DNA of 64,000 bases. Source: JBNNGK01 sp050268245. Its GTDB lineage: Bacteria > Pseudomonadota > Gammaproteobacteria > Enterobacterales > Enterobacteriaceae. The position numbers and the translations under genes were made by a program. Positions 35,206 through 44,259 of this stretch are shown here, piece after piece. The stretch lies in NCBI RefSeq assembly GCF_050268245.1, contig NZ_JBNNGK010000009.1:62001-126000 (forward strand), in the 5' to 3' direction. Position 1 is the stretch's first letter, and each line of letters opens with the position of its first letter. The notes under the pieces were generated by a model. It saw only the letters and a program-made list of their open reading frames with translations. It ran no database searches and was not told where the DNA came from.

Positions 35206-36492
35206 GTGATAAAAATTGAAGACTACCCGTTAAGCCGGGTTCCTCAGGATAAACGAGTATCTTTCCTGAGCGTAGCAATGGTTCATATGGGCATGCTCAC
35301 CGCTTTGGACCAATTCATGCTCGGTGCCGTATTAGGCAACTCCATGACCTTGCTTGAAGCCTTCACCGCCATCTTTGTCGGCAGTGTTATCTTTGGCGTC
35401 GTGACCTTTGCACTGGGCTACGCGGGGATGCGCGAAGGGGTTTCTGGTAGCTTACTTGCGCGTTGGTGCGGTTTTGGCCGATTAGGTTCGGTACTGATCG
35501 GTGTGGTGGTTGCCGTCAGTCTGTTAGGCTGGTTTGGCATCCAGAATGCCATTTTCGCCAAATCGCTCAATTTCGCCCTGCAAGACCGTCTTGGTTTCGC
35601 CTGGTCTGCCGCGCTTTCAGGCTCGTTACTGACCATTCTGGTGGCTTTCGGTTTTAAAGCATTACGCATCGCCGCGCGCATCGCCGTACCGATGTTTATT
35701 GTGCTGGTGGCATTTATCTCTGTCACCACGCTAACGGGTCACAATCTGGCAGAGATCTTACGCCTGGCACCGCCGGGTGAACCATTGACCATCAGCGCAG
35801 GCATCACCATTGTGGTGGGCGGCGCTATCGTCGCCAGCCTGATGACGCCTGACCTGACGCGTTACTCTAAAAACGGCAAACATGTGTTGGGCGTCACGCT
35901 CTCCACGATCATTGCCGGTGAATTTATCGTTAACGGCTTGGCAATCCTCATCGCGAAAGCGATCGGTACCGCTGACGTCGTCACTATCATGTCACAGGTC
36001 GCTGGCGGGGCGGGTCTGCTGGTCGTGGTATTTTCAACGCTGCGGGTAAACGATCTTAATCTTTATTCTTCCTCGTTAGGTATTGTGAATGCGGTTGAAG
36101 GCATTACCGGTAAACGGCTGAAGTACACCTCCACCACTATCGTCATTGGGATTTTGGGTACCACGCTGTCAGTATTAGGGATTCTGGATCGTTTTGTGGA
36201 TTTCTTAACGGTGTTGGGCGTTGTCTTCCCACCCATTATCGGTATTATGCTGGTCGATTATTATATTCTGCGCAGCCACCGTAAGATTTTGGATGAAAGC
36301 CGTGCGCGTGGTGAGCTTCCCAATCAGACGCCAACCATTGGCTGGGCGGCAATTATCGCCAGTATTGCGGGCGGTGTCGTCGGTCTGGTGACCGAATGGG
36401 GTGTGCCAACCATCAACTCTTTATTGGCCGCTAGCCTGCTTTTCTGGTTATTAAAATTACCCTCACGCAAAAGCGTAGCTGTCACAAATTAA
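35206..36492 (+). CDS. NCS1-family nucleobase permease (CodB-like)
   Basis: A 428-residue inner-membrane protein of the NCS1 family with about 12 hydrophobic segments. The start is a GTG with AAGGA nine bases upstream. Segments like LTALDQFMLGAVLGNSM and SLLGWFGIQNAIFAKSL match CodB-type cytosine permeases, and ASLMTPDLTRYSKNGKHVLG is the family's helix 6 signature. No cytosine deaminase gene is next to it, so the substrate may not be cytosine. The gene is followed by a strong terminator, making GNAT-regulator-permease a likely three-gene operon. Confidence 0.87.
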   Translation: MIKIEDYPLSRVPQDKRVSFLSVAMVHMGMLTALDQFMLGAVLGNSMTLLEAFTAIFVGSVIFGVVTFALGYAGMREGVSGSLLARWCGFGRLGSVLIGVVVAVSLLGWFGIQNAIFAKSLNFALQDRLGFAWSAALSGSLLTILVAFGFKALRIAARIAVPMFIVLVAFISVTTLTGHNLAEILRLAPPGEPLTISAGITIVVGGAIVASLMTPDLTRYSKNGKHVLGVTLSTIIAGEFIVNGLAILIAKAIGTADVVTIMSQVAGGAGLLVVVFSTLRVNDLNLYSSSLGIVNAVEGITGKRLKYTSTTIVIGILGTTLSVLGILDRFVDFLTVLGVVFPPIIGIMLVDYYILRSHRKILDESRARGELPNQTPTIGWAAIIASIAGGVVGLVTEWGVPTINSLLAASLLFWLLKLPSRKSVAVTN

Positions 36493-36510
36493 TAGCGTTG
36501 AAACGATAAC

Positions 36511-36554
36511 AATGCCCCTCTTCGAGACACAATGAAGAGGGGCATTATTTTTTT
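36511..36554. terminator. Strong bidirectional terminator
   Basis: AATGCCCCTCTT at 36511-36522 pairs perfectly with AAGAGGGGCATT at 36535-36546 and is followed by seven T residues. It lies between two convergent genes, the permease and the Ail/Lom porin, and can serve both strands. Confidence 0.88.
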
Positions 36555-37101
36555 AGAAGCGGTAACCTACGCCGACGGTGAAAGCATTAACATCACGCTC
36601 TTTGCCGCCGATATCAATTTTTGAACCTTCATAACCCACATCTACCATCAGGTTTTCGGTTGGGGTAAATAACATGCCGGCACCGTAGGCAAAATGGGAT
36701 CCTGAGCTTTCACCACGGGAACCGCCCGCCGCGCCGGAGGAGTGATCGGCAACCCAAGCCGCCGAGTTTTTGACGTTGCTATGGCTCAATCCCACCAGTC
36801 CATACAGCACCAGATAGCGACTCACATAGTATGCCGGCCCGACGGTGTAAGAATAATATTGAATTTCTGTTTTATCGCCTCTGGCGTTATTATTATCACC
36901 ATGCAATGCGGTAAAGGAATTCACCACGCTAATGGACGATCCCCATTCATAGCGATACTTAATATTCACACCATCTAGATCGTTAAAATTATTAAGCTGT
37001 GTATGTGCATAATCGAGTATTACAGTATGGCTTTCTGCCTGAGCAGTGGCCATGCAGCATGAAGCGGCCAGCAGTGTGCCGGCCAACATTGCCGTTTTCA
37101 T
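36553..37101 (-). CDS. Ail/Lom/OmpX-family outer-membrane protein
   Basis: About 182 residues, an eight-stranded barrel. A signal peptide (MKTAMLAGTLLAASCCMATAQA) precedes the strands, and the protein ends VNAFTVGVGYRF with the aromatic terminus required by the BAM complex. The frame opens two codons earlier, but the third of three ATG codons has the best spacing to AGGGAAG. Strand pattern and GLSHSNVKN fit the Ail/Lom group, which in Yersinia and relatives gives serum resistance and adhesion. Small size and the loop rich in Gly/Ser (HSSGAAGGSRGESSGSH) suggest a surface-exposed variable loop. Confidence 0.82.
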   Translation of the reverse strand: MKTAMLAGTLLAASCCMATAQAESHTVILDYAHTQLNNFNDLDGVNIKYRYEWGSSISVVNSFTALHGDNNNARGDKTEIQYYSYTVGPAYYVSRYLVLYGLVGLSHSNVKNSAAWVADHSSGAAGGSRGESSGSHFAYGAGMLFTPTENLMVDVGYEGSKIDIGGKERDVNAFTVGVGYRF

Positions 37102-37364
37102 CATCATCTTCCCTAATTAATAATGACATCAAAGATGTTCTTATATATTAAGATTCAACCGATTTTTTATCGGATGCCTTTTAATTAAGAACAAAAAAAC
37201 ATATTACCCGAAACAGTAATCTAGAAAAAACCACTTATAAGTTAATCCACTAAAAAATAAGAATCCATCCAAAAAAAACGAAAAATGGAACAGAATAATC
37301 TTAGGTAGATCGCTGTTAGCTGACTCTTAGCACAACGCGTTTGATGCTGATTATTCCATTGCAT

Positions 37365-37382
37365 AGCTAAACCGGTTCAGCT
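37365..37382. promoter_or_regulatory. ScrR operator upstream of scrK
   Basis: AGCTAAACCGGTTCAGCT is a near-perfect palindrome centred on CCGG, the form bound by LacI/GalR-family repressors. It lies 45 bases upstream of the scrK ATG and matches the second copy before scrY. The gap 37108-37426 otherwise shows AT-rich promoter DNA of the divergent Ail-like and scrK genes. Confidence 0.75.
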
Positions 37383-37426
37383 ATTTTAGCTTACCATCGA
37401 ATAATAGCTAAAAGCAGGGAGTAAAC

Positions 37427-38362
37427 ATGGGAAATCGTGTATGGGTATTGGGGGACGCCGTTGTCGACCTAGTACCTGAAAACGCAGTACGTTACTTAAA
37501 ATGCCCGGGCGGCGCACCCGCCAATGTGGCCGTCGGTATCGCACGTTTGGGCGGTGAGAGTGGATTTATCGGCCGGGTTGGTGCCGACAGTTTTGGCATT
37601 TTTCTACAGCAAGTGCTTCAGAATGAGGGCGTTGATATTACTCATATGACAGCAGATGCTGAACATCACACCTCAACAGTGCTGGTCGATCTGGCCGCGA
37701 ATGGTGAGCGTTCGTTTACCTTTATGGTTACGCCCAGTGCCGATTTATTTTTACAACAGTCTGATTTACCGACATTTAAAGCAAATGAATGGTTGCATAC
37801 CTGCTCTATTGCCTTATCACAAGAGCCTAGCCGCACCACCACGTTTCATGCGATGGAACGCATCAAGGCTGCCGGTGGTTGGGTGAGTTTTGATCCGAAT
37901 ATTCGCCTGGATATCTGGAAGCAACCCGATGCATTACGGCCGTGCCTGATGAAAGCGCTAATGCTGGCTGATGTGGTTAAAATCTCACATGACGAGTTGA
38001 CGTTTATCAGTAACATAGACGAATTGGACAGTGCCATTATTTGGATGATGGCGCGTTTCCCGCTCAAGGTGTTATTAGTTACCTTGGGCAGCGACGGCGT
38101 GTATGTGCATGATGGCCTGCAACTGCGTCGTTTCCAGGCAACGCCCGTTAAGCCAGTAGATACCACCGGGGCGGGTGATGCGTTCGTCGGCGGGCTGCTG
38201 GCCGCACTGGCCGCTTTAGGCGGGCTGCCACCGACAGACGAATGGCCTTCGGTCATCGCCCAGGCCCAAGCCTGCGGTGCGTTAGCAACCACCGCCAAAG
38301 GTGCCATGACCGCCCTACCACATGCCAATCAATTGGCTCAGTTTCTGCAACAGCACGCCTGA
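37427..38362 (+). CDS. scrK: Fructokinase (sucrose regulon)
   Basis: A 311-residue PfkB-family kinase. The N-terminal signature CPGGAPANVAVGIARLGGESGFIGRVG and the catalytic DTTGAGDAFVGGLLA are intact, with Asp as the base. It phosphorylates the free fructose released by ScrB from sucrose 6-phosphate, giving fructose 6-phosphate. GGGAG lies before the ATG. It is the first gene of scrKYABR, the same order as in the pUR400/Klebsiella regulons. An operator precedes it. Confidence 0.92.
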   Translation: MGNRVWVLGDAVVDLVPENAVRYLKCPGGAPANVAVGIARLGGESGFIGRVGADSFGIFLQQVLQNEGVDITHMTADAEHHTSTVLVDLAANGERSFTFMVTPSADLFLQQSDLPTFKANEWLHTCSIALSQEPSRTTTFHAMERIKAAGGWVSFDPNIRLDIWKQPDALRPCLMKALMLADVVKISHDELTFISNIDELDSAIIWMMARFPLKVLLVTLGSDGVYVHDGLQLRRFQATPVKPVDTTGAGDAFVGGLLAALAALGGLPPTDEWPSVIAQAQACGALATTAKGAMTALPHANQLAQFLQQHA

Positions 38363-38486
38363 TGTGCTCCGGTGGGCACCCCGCCCACCGCCTTTCCCGA
38401 TGTAAATTGCGCGTTCGATCACAATAGCTGAATCGGGTTAGCTAACTTGTTTGCCATTCCTACCGTTTCTCAATTATTGTTCAGCC

Positions 38487-38504
38487 TGAAAAACCGGTTT
38501 AGCA
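38487..38504. promoter_or_regulatory. ScrR operator upstream of scrY
   Basis: TGAAAAACCGGTTTAGCA shares the CCGG-centred palindrome with the site before scrK. It sits 45 bases before the scrY ATG. In characterised scr regulons, ScrR binds before both scrK and scrYAB, so two promoters are expected. Confidence 0.72.
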
Positions 38505-38548
38505 ATTTAGCAAAAAATAATAAATAACCTCTCGGATGATAGAATATT

Positions 38549-39958
38549 ATGCAAAAATTAAGCTATCTGGCTGTAACTACAGGATTATTCATCTCAACCT
38601 CGGCACTGGCCACCAGCAATGCCGACAGCATCGAAACCCGCCTGAATGCACTGGAGCAACGGCTTCAACAGGCAGAACAGCGAGCACAAACTGCCGAAAA
38701 ACGCGCAACGGCGGCAGAACAACGTGCGCAGCGGCTGGAAAAGCGCACGCTGACCACCGAACAGCAAACTGAACAGGTAGCGCAGCGCACCGCCACATTG
38801 GAAAGCCAAGCGCCAGCGGCCAGCAACTTAAAACTGAATAACTTCGGTGAATTGAAACTGTACGGTGACGTGGAGTTTAATCTGGACGGCGCCAGCCGCA
38901 GCGGCCAACTGACCTCGTTGAAAACCACCGATAACAAACACTGGAAACCGGGAAATAAAGAGCGCTGGGATATCAATGGCCGGATTCTGATTGGCATCGA
39001 CGGCTATCGTCGCCACTCAGACGGCAACTTCTCTGGCTTTAGTGTTCAACCGCTGGCCGACATGCGCGGCAAAATGAATCTTGATGACGCCGCTTTCTTC
39101 TTCGGCAATGAGAAAAACTGGCAGGCCAAAATCGGCCGCTTTGAAGCCTATGACATGTTCCCACTCAACCAAGACACCTTTATCGAATACTCTGGTAACA
39201 CTGCCAACGATTTATATGCGGACGGATTCGGTTATATCTACATGATGAAAGAAGGCCGAGGCCGAAGCAGCAGCGGCGGCAATCTGATGCTAAGCCAATA
39301 CGCGGGAAACTGGTACTTTGAACTCAACACGCTGATTGAAGACGGCACCTCACTGTTCCAAGACAGCACCTATCACGGCAACACGCTAGACAATAAAAAG
39401 AATGTGGCTTATCTGCGCCCTGTTATCGCATGGAAAAAGGATCAATTCAGCGCCGCATTGGCGATGGAGAGCAACGTGGTCAACAACGCGTATGGCTATC
39501 AAAATGCCCGAGGCCAATGGGTTGATCAGTCAAAACGTAACGGTTACGGCATGACGCTAACGTGGAACGGTTTGGCGGCCGATGCGGATAACGGCATCGT
39601 CGCCAACGTGAGCAGCGCCTATTTAGATGCAGCAGGCGAGCAGGATTTCTCTGCTGGCACTAACCTACTGTGGCGTCGCTTTGAACTGGGCTACATTTAT
39701 GCACATAACAACATCAAAGAATTTTCCACCGCTAGCATAACGGCTAATCTCGACAATCCACTTAGCGAACCCGGCCGTTACGACATTCATACTGTGCATG
39801 CTTCGTACCAAATACCCAACATACTGGATATGAAGAACTTTAACCTGTACCTCGGAGCCTATGCCTCATGGTTAGAGACTAATGCCGACAACAAGATCGC
39901 TAACAGCGATAACGATCAACGCTACGGTATGCGGGCCAGATTTAAATACTTTTTCTGA
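38549..39958 (+). CDS. scrY: Sucrose-specific porin
   Basis: A 469-residue LamB-type maltoporin-family channel. A signal peptide (about 1-22) is followed by a coiled coil of about 65 residues rich in Glu, Gln, Ala and Arg (IETRLNALEQRLQQAEQRAQ...), the known extra N-terminal domain of ScrY. The barrel follows (NNFGELKLYGDVEFNLDGAS) and ends in MRARFKYFF with terminal Phe. It forms a trimeric sucrose-permeable outer-membrane pore. Confidence 0.93.
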   Translation: MQKLSYLAVTTGLFISTSALATSNADSIETRLNALEQRLQQAEQRAQTAEKRATAAEQRAQRLEKRTLTTEQQTEQVAQRTATLESQAPAASNLKLNNFGELKLYGDVEFNLDGASRSGQLTSLKTTDNKHWKPGNKERWDINGRILIGIDGYRRHSDGNFSGFSVQPLADMRGKMNLDDAAFFFGNEKNWQAKIGRFEAYDMFPLNQDTFIEYSGNTANDLYADGFGYIYMMKEGRGRSSSGGNLMLSQYAGNWYFELNTLIEDGTSLFQDSTYHGNTLDNKKNVAYLRPVIAWKKDQFSAALAMESNVVNNAYGYQNARGQWVDQSKRNGYGMTLTWNGLAADADNGIVANVSSAYLDAAGEQDFSAGTNLLWRRFELGYIYAHNNIKEFSTASITANLDNPLSEPGRYDIHTVHASYQIPNILDMKNFNLYLGAYASWLETNADNKIANSDNDQRYGMRARFKYFF

Positions 39959-39975
39959 TCGGCTAACTACTTTTC

Positions 39976-39993
39976 GCCGCCGTTAACGGCGGC
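39976..39993 (+). terminator. Hairpin between scrY and scrA
   Basis: GCCGCCGTTAACGGCGGC is a perfect 18-base palindrome in the 63-base gap after scrY. No T-run follows, so it more likely lowers downstream expression or protects the scrY message than ends transcription fully. Confidence 0.6.
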
Positions 39994-40021
39994 AGTATTG
40001 TCACCTTAAAGGGGAAACCTC

Positions 40022-41395
40022 ATGGATATCACCGCCATCGCTCAGGCGTTGTTACCGCTGCTCGGCGGTAAAGAAAATATCGCCAGTGCCGCTCACTGCG
40101 CCACCCGCCTGCGTCTGGTATTACTTGATGACAGCAAAGTTGATAAGGCTGCGATCGGTAAATTAGAAGGGGTCAAAGGCTGTTTTAGTAACGCCGGGCA
40201 AATTCAGGTGATATTCGGTACCGGGCTGGTGAATAAAGTTCATGCTGAATTTATTAAAGCAGCAGAAGTTAATGAGTCCAGTAAGTCAGAAGCTGCCGAT
40301 ATTGCGGCAAAAAAACTCAACCCTCTGCAACGTATCGCCCGGTTGTTGTCGAATATTTTTGTGCCAATTATTCCGGCAATTGTCGCTTCTGGCCTGTTGA
40401 TGGGGCTGCTCGGCATGGTGAAAACCTATGGCTGGGCCGATGCTAATAGCGCGCTGTTCGTCATGCTGGATATGTTCAGCTCTGCAGCATTTATCATCTT
40501 ACCGATCCTGATTGGCTTCACCGCCGCCCGCGAATTTGGCGGTAATCCCTATCTCGGTGCCACTCTCGGCGGCATTCTCACCCATCCGGCACTGACCAAT
40601 GCTTGGGGCGTCGCCAGTGGTTTTCATACCATGGATTTCTTCGGTATCGAAATCGCCATGATTGGCTATCAGGGAACAGTGTTTCCGGTGCTGCTGACCG
40701 TGTGGTTTATGAGTATGCTGGAAAAGCAGTTACGCAAAGCGATCCCAAACTCATTGGATTTGATCCTCACCCCGTTCCTGACAGTGATCATCTCCGGCTT
40801 TGTCGCCATGCTGTTTATCGGCCCTGCGGGGCGGGTGCTCGGTGACGGTATTTCATTGGTGCTCAGTACGCTAATCGCCCACGCAGGTTGGTTGGCGGGG
40901 CTGCTGTTTGGCGGCCTATATTCAGTGATCGTGATTACCGGTATTCATCATAGCTTCCACGCTATTGAAGCCGGGCTGCTTGGCAACCCAAATATCGCGG
41001 TCAACTTCCTGCTGCCTATATGGTCGATGGCGAACATCGCACAGGGCGGTGCCTGCCTGGCGGTTTACTTCAAAACCAACGACGCCAAAATCAAAGCGAT
41101 TGCCGTGCCCTCCGGCTTCTCCGCCATGCTGGGCATCACCGAAGCGGCGCTGTTCGGGATCAACCTGCGTTTCGTGAAACCTTTCCTGGCCGCGTTGGCG
41201 GGCGGCGCACTGGGTGGCGCTTGGGTCGTCGCCAACCACGTCGGGATGAACGCCGTCGGCCTGACGGCAATTCCCGGCATGGCCATCGTGCAAGCCAGCT
41301 CGCTGCTAAGCTACATGATAGGTTTAGTGATTGCCTTTGGCAGCGCATTCCTTATCTCGCTGCTGCTGAAATACAAAACGGACAACGAATCATGA
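40022..41395 (+). CDS. scrA: Sucrose PTS permease, EIIBC
   Basis: A 457-residue PTS transporter. The IIB domain (about 1-85) has the phosphorylated Cys in SAAHCATRLRLVL; the IIC domain (about 105-455) holds about ten hydrophobic segments and the GITEAALFGINLRF motif. There is no IIA domain, so the glucose-type IIA (Crr) must supply phosphate, as known for ScrA. It takes sucrose up as sucrose 6-phosphate. Its stop overlaps the scrB start (ATGA). Confidence 0.93.
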   Translation: MDITAIAQALLPLLGGKENIASAAHCATRLRLVLLDDSKVDKAAIGKLEGVKGCFSNAGQIQVIFGTGLVNKVHAEFIKAAEVNESSKSEAADIAAKKLNPLQRIARLLSNIFVPIIPAIVASGLLMGLLGMVKTYGWADANSALFVMLDMFSSAAFIILPILIGFTAAREFGGNPYLGATLGGILTHPALTNAWGVASGFHTMDFFGIEIAMIGYQGTVFPVLLTVWFMSMLEKQLRKAIPNSLDLILTPFLTVIISGFVAMLFIGPAGRVLGDGISLVLSTLIAHAGWLAGLLFGGLYSVIVITGIHHSFHAIEAGLLGNPNIAVNFLLPIWSMANIAQGGACLAVYFKTNDAKIKAIAVPSGFSAMLGITEAALFGINLRFVKPFLAALAGGALGGAWVVANHVGMNAVGLTAIPGMAIVQASSLLSYMIGLVIAFGSAFLISLLLKYKTDNES

Positions 41396-42801
41396 GCGAA
41401 CTCAGCCTGATGAAGCAAACGGCGCTGGCGCTGATGAGCAACCAAACGCGCGCCGCCAGCGATCCACATCGTCCACAGTGGCATCTGGCACCCAGCGTCG
41501 GATTACTCAACGATCCTAACGGGTTTATTCAGCATAACGGCACTTACCATTTGTTTTATCAATGGAATCCGCTGGCCTGCGACCACAGCCGCAAATGTTG
41601 GGGGCACTGGCTGTCCGAAGACCTGATCCATTGGCAACACCAACCGGTGGCCCTGTTGCCCGGCGCGGAGTATGACAGCCACGGTTGCTATTCGGGCAGT
41701 GCGGTGGTGAAAGATGGAAAAATAACATTGGTGTATACCGGTAACGTAAAATTTCCTGACGGTTCGCGCACCGCGTATCAATGTTTGGCGCAAGAAACCC
41801 CCGCAGGTGAGTACGATAAGCTTGGCCCGGTGCTACCATTACCCGCAGGCTACAGCGGCCACGTCCGCGATCCGAAAGTGTGGCGTCATCAACAGCATTG
41901 GTACATGGTGCTCGGTGCGCGCGATCTGCACGATCGCGGTAAAGTGCTGCTACTCCGCTCAACAGATCTGCACCACTGGCAACAACAGGGGGAAATTGCC
42001 GGTTCGCACCTGAATGGTATCGGTGATTTTGGCTATATGTGGGAATGCCCCGATCTGTTCAGCCTGGCCGATAACGATATTCTGATTTGCTGCCCACAAG
42101 GCTTACCCGCCCAGGCAGAGCGTTATCAGAATTTGTATCAGGCCGGTTACCTGCTGGGGAAAGTCGATTACGCAACGGCACACTTTACCCACGGCGACTT
42201 CCATGAATTAGACGCAGGTTTTGAGTTTTATGCGCCGCAAACCACCCTGGCGGAAGATGGCCGTCGGCTGCTGGTCGGCTGGATGGGGGTGCCCGAACAG
42301 GATGAGCAATATCATCCGACCATCAATTACGGTTGGCTACACACCATGACCTGTTTGCGCGAACTGTCGCTACGCGACGGTAAACTGTATCAACAACCGG
42401 TGGATGAACTGCAACAACTGCGCGGTGAATTAACCCAGTGGCAAGGCTTACCCACCGATGCGCCGCAGTTATCCATCGACAGTGCCGAACTACGGTTACA
42501 TCCTAGTGGCCCGTTCAGCGCCCACTTTGGCGACGCGATGCAGTTGGCTTGGGATGGCGCGCGGCTTCGCTTGAGCCGCAGCAATCTGCGCAGCGGTACA
42601 ATGGAACATCGCTACTGGCGCGGTGAATTGCAACAGCTACAGTTGCTGTTCGACCGTTCCAGCGTGGAAATTTTCATTAATCAAGGTGAGGCTGTCATGA
42701 GTTCTCGCTATTTCCCCCGCCTTTCGCCGCAACTCTGTTTAAGTGGAGAAACACCACTGGCGCTGCAATACTGGCCGCTCAAATCCATCATGCTAGAATG
42801 A
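41392..42801 (+). CDS. scrB: Sucrose-6-phosphate hydrolase (GH32)
   Basis: A 469-residue cytosolic glycoside hydrolase. The nucleophile motif WHLAPSVGLLNDPNGF, RDPKVW and MWECPDLF (acid/base Glu) are in order, with a C-terminal beta-sandwich. An in-frame start exists 124 codons upstream inside scrA, but the ATG at 41392, overlapping the scrA stop, gives the normal length. It splits sucrose 6-phosphate into glucose 6-phosphate and fructose. Confidence 0.93.
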   Translation: MSELSLMKQTALALMSNQTRAASDPHRPQWHLAPSVGLLNDPNGFIQHNGTYHLFYQWNPLACDHSRKCWGHWLSEDLIHWQHQPVALLPGAEYDSHGCYSGSAVVKDGKITLVYTGNVKFPDGSRTAYQCLAQETPAGEYDKLGPVLPLPAGYSGHVRDPKVWRHQQHWYMVLGARDLHDRGKVLLLRSTDLHHWQQQGEIAGSHLNGIGDFGYMWECPDLFSLADNDILICCPQGLPAQAERYQNLYQAGYLLGKVDYATAHFTHGDFHELDAGFEFYAPQTTLAEDGRRLLVGWMGVPEQDEQYHPTINYGWLHTMTCLRELSLRDGKLYQQPVDELQQLRGELTQWQGLPTDAPQLSIDSAELRLHPSGPFSAHFGDAMQLAWDGARLRLSRSNLRSGTMEHRYWRGELQQLQLLFDRSSVEIFINQGEAVMSSRYFPRLSPQLCLSGETPLALQYWPLKSIMLE

Positions 42802-42832
42802 GGCAACCTACGCCAAATCATAGATGTAATTA

Positions 42833-43867
42833 GTGAAAAAAAATAAGCGCATAACTATCACTGATATCGCCACCCGCGCTGGCGTATCGAAATCGACCGC
42901 CAGTCTGGTGCTCAATGGGCGCAGCAAGGAATACCGCGTCTCCGACGAGACACGCGATCGTATTTTAGCATTAGCGAGTGAGTTGCATTATCAGCCAAGT
43001 ATTCACGCACGCTCACTGCGTTCCAACCGCAGCCATACTTTAGGGCTGGTGGTGCCGGAAATGACCAACTACGGCTTTGCGGTGATTGCACGCGAGTTAG
43101 AAACCTTATGCCGCGAAGCGGGTTTGCAATTGCTGATCGCCTGCTCCGATGAAAACCCCGCGCAGGAGATGATGGCGGTCAACAGCCTGGTACAGCGACA
43201 AGTTGACGGGCTGATTGTCGCCTCTAGCCAGCTCAACGATGCAGAATACCAGAAGATCAACGCCAGCCTGCCGGTGGTGCAAATGGACCGGTTGATCAAC
43301 GGCTCTAATCTGCCGCTGGTGATCACCGACTCCGTCGCCGCTACCACCCAACTGGTGGAAAACGTTGCCCGCCAGCATCCCGACGAATTTTATTTTCTTG
43401 GCGGCCAGCCACGCCTGTCGCCAACCCGCGATCGTCTGGCCGGTTTCGAGCAGGGTCTGGCGCTCGCAGGAGTAAGCGGCAAGCCGGACTGGATTATCAA
43501 CGGCACTTATCACCCAAGCTCTGGTTATGAAATGATTGCTGGCCTGTGCGCCCACCTTGGTCGCCCGCCCAAGGCCCTATTTACTGCCGCCTGCGGCCTG
43601 CTTGAAGGGGTACTGCGCTACCTTACACAGCACCAATTGTTAGAGAGCGACATCCATTTATGCAGCTTTGACGATCACTATCTGTTTGACTGTATGACGC
43701 TAAAAATTGATACCGTGGCGCAAGACTGCCTTGGTTTGGCACAGCACAGCTTTGAGCGGGTCACCCAGCTGATTGACGAACGTCCGTTGGCGCAAAACAG
43801 CCTGTATCTGCCGGGCAACCTGCGCTGGCGGCATCCGGGTTCGCTGGCGCAACTGGCACAATCCTAA
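42833..43867 (+). CDS. scrR: Sucrose operon repressor (LacI family)
   Basis: A 344-residue LacI/GalR repressor starting at a GTG. The HTH (ITITDIATRAGVSKSTASLVLNGR) is followed by the hinge HARSLRSNRSHTLGLVVPE and the ligand-binding domain. It binds the CCGG-centred operators at 37365 and 38487; fructose or fructose 1-phosphate is the usual inducer. It is the last gene of the regulon, 31 bases after scrB. Confidence 0.92.
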   Translation: MKKNKRITITDIATRAGVSKSTASLVLNGRSKEYRVSDETRDRILALASELHYQPSIHARSLRSNRSHTLGLVVPEMTNYGFAVIARELETLCREAGLQLLIACSDENPAQEMMAVNSLVQRQVDGLIVASSQLNDAEYQKINASLPVVQMDRLINGSNLPLVITDSVAATTQLVENVARQHPDEFYFLGGQPRLSPTRDRLAGFEQGLALAGVSGKPDWIINGTYHPSSGYEMIAGLCAHLGRPPKALFTAACGLLEGVLRYLTQHQLLESDIHLCSFDDHYLFDCMTLKIDTVAQDCLGLAQHSFERVTQLIDERPLAQNSLYLPGNLRWRHPGSLAQLAQS

Positions 43868-43894
43868 TGCTTTATCTTTGCATGCAATTAAACA

Positions 43895-44205
43895 CCCAAC
43901 TGTGCATGTCATTGGCTGGCCGCCCTGGCAACGTTGGGCACACTTTCATCATGACCTGTATCAAACGTTGGATCTCAACTTTATCTACAAGGTATTCACC
44001 ACCAAGGATATTCAGGCCGCCATCGGCGGTGTGCGGGCGTTGGGTATTCGCGGCTGGGCGGTTTCTATGCCGTCCAAGGAAAGCTGCATTCCCTTCTTGG
44101 ATGAGCTGGATCCGTCCGCTAAAGCGATCGATTCAGTCACTACCTGCGCGCTTACAATACCGATTACCTCGCCATCGCCCATGCCGCAGCCCACGCACGC
44201 GGTTA
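43895..44205 (+). pseudogene. Relic of a shikimate dehydrogenase (aroE/ydiB-like) gene
   Basis: After scrR a frame without a valid start shows HDLYQTLDLNFIYKVFTTKD, then GGVRALGIRGWAVSMPSKES and IPFLDELDPSAKAIDSVTT, clearly the shikimate-binding N-terminal domain of the shikimate dehydrogenase family. It then shifts frame: the reading RAYNTDYLAIAHAAAHARG continues in another frame with the family's YNTDY motif and a stop near 44205. About ten expected residues (around the VNT motif) are missing between the two parts. The whole NADP-binding half is gone. It is a decayed remnant. Confidence 0.75.
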
Positions 44206-44207
44206 AT

Positions 44208-44243
44208 AAAAAAGGGGCGAGCATGTCGCATGCTCACCCCTTG
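44208..44243. terminator. Bidirectional hairpin between the aroE relic and exbD
   Basis: AAGGGGCGAGCATG pairs with CATGCTCACCCCTT with a single mismatch around a three-base loop. A-rich DNA on the left supplies a T-run for the exbBD transcript on the minus strand, so it likely ends that operon. Confidence 0.8.
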
Positions 44244-44259
44244 GTAAAAGCGGAAAAAA

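Noticed and set aside
41020..41391. N-terminal extension of ScrB inside scrA
   Set aside because: The overlap would cover 124 codons of scrA in another frame; the ATG at 41392 gives the family length and an ATGA junction.
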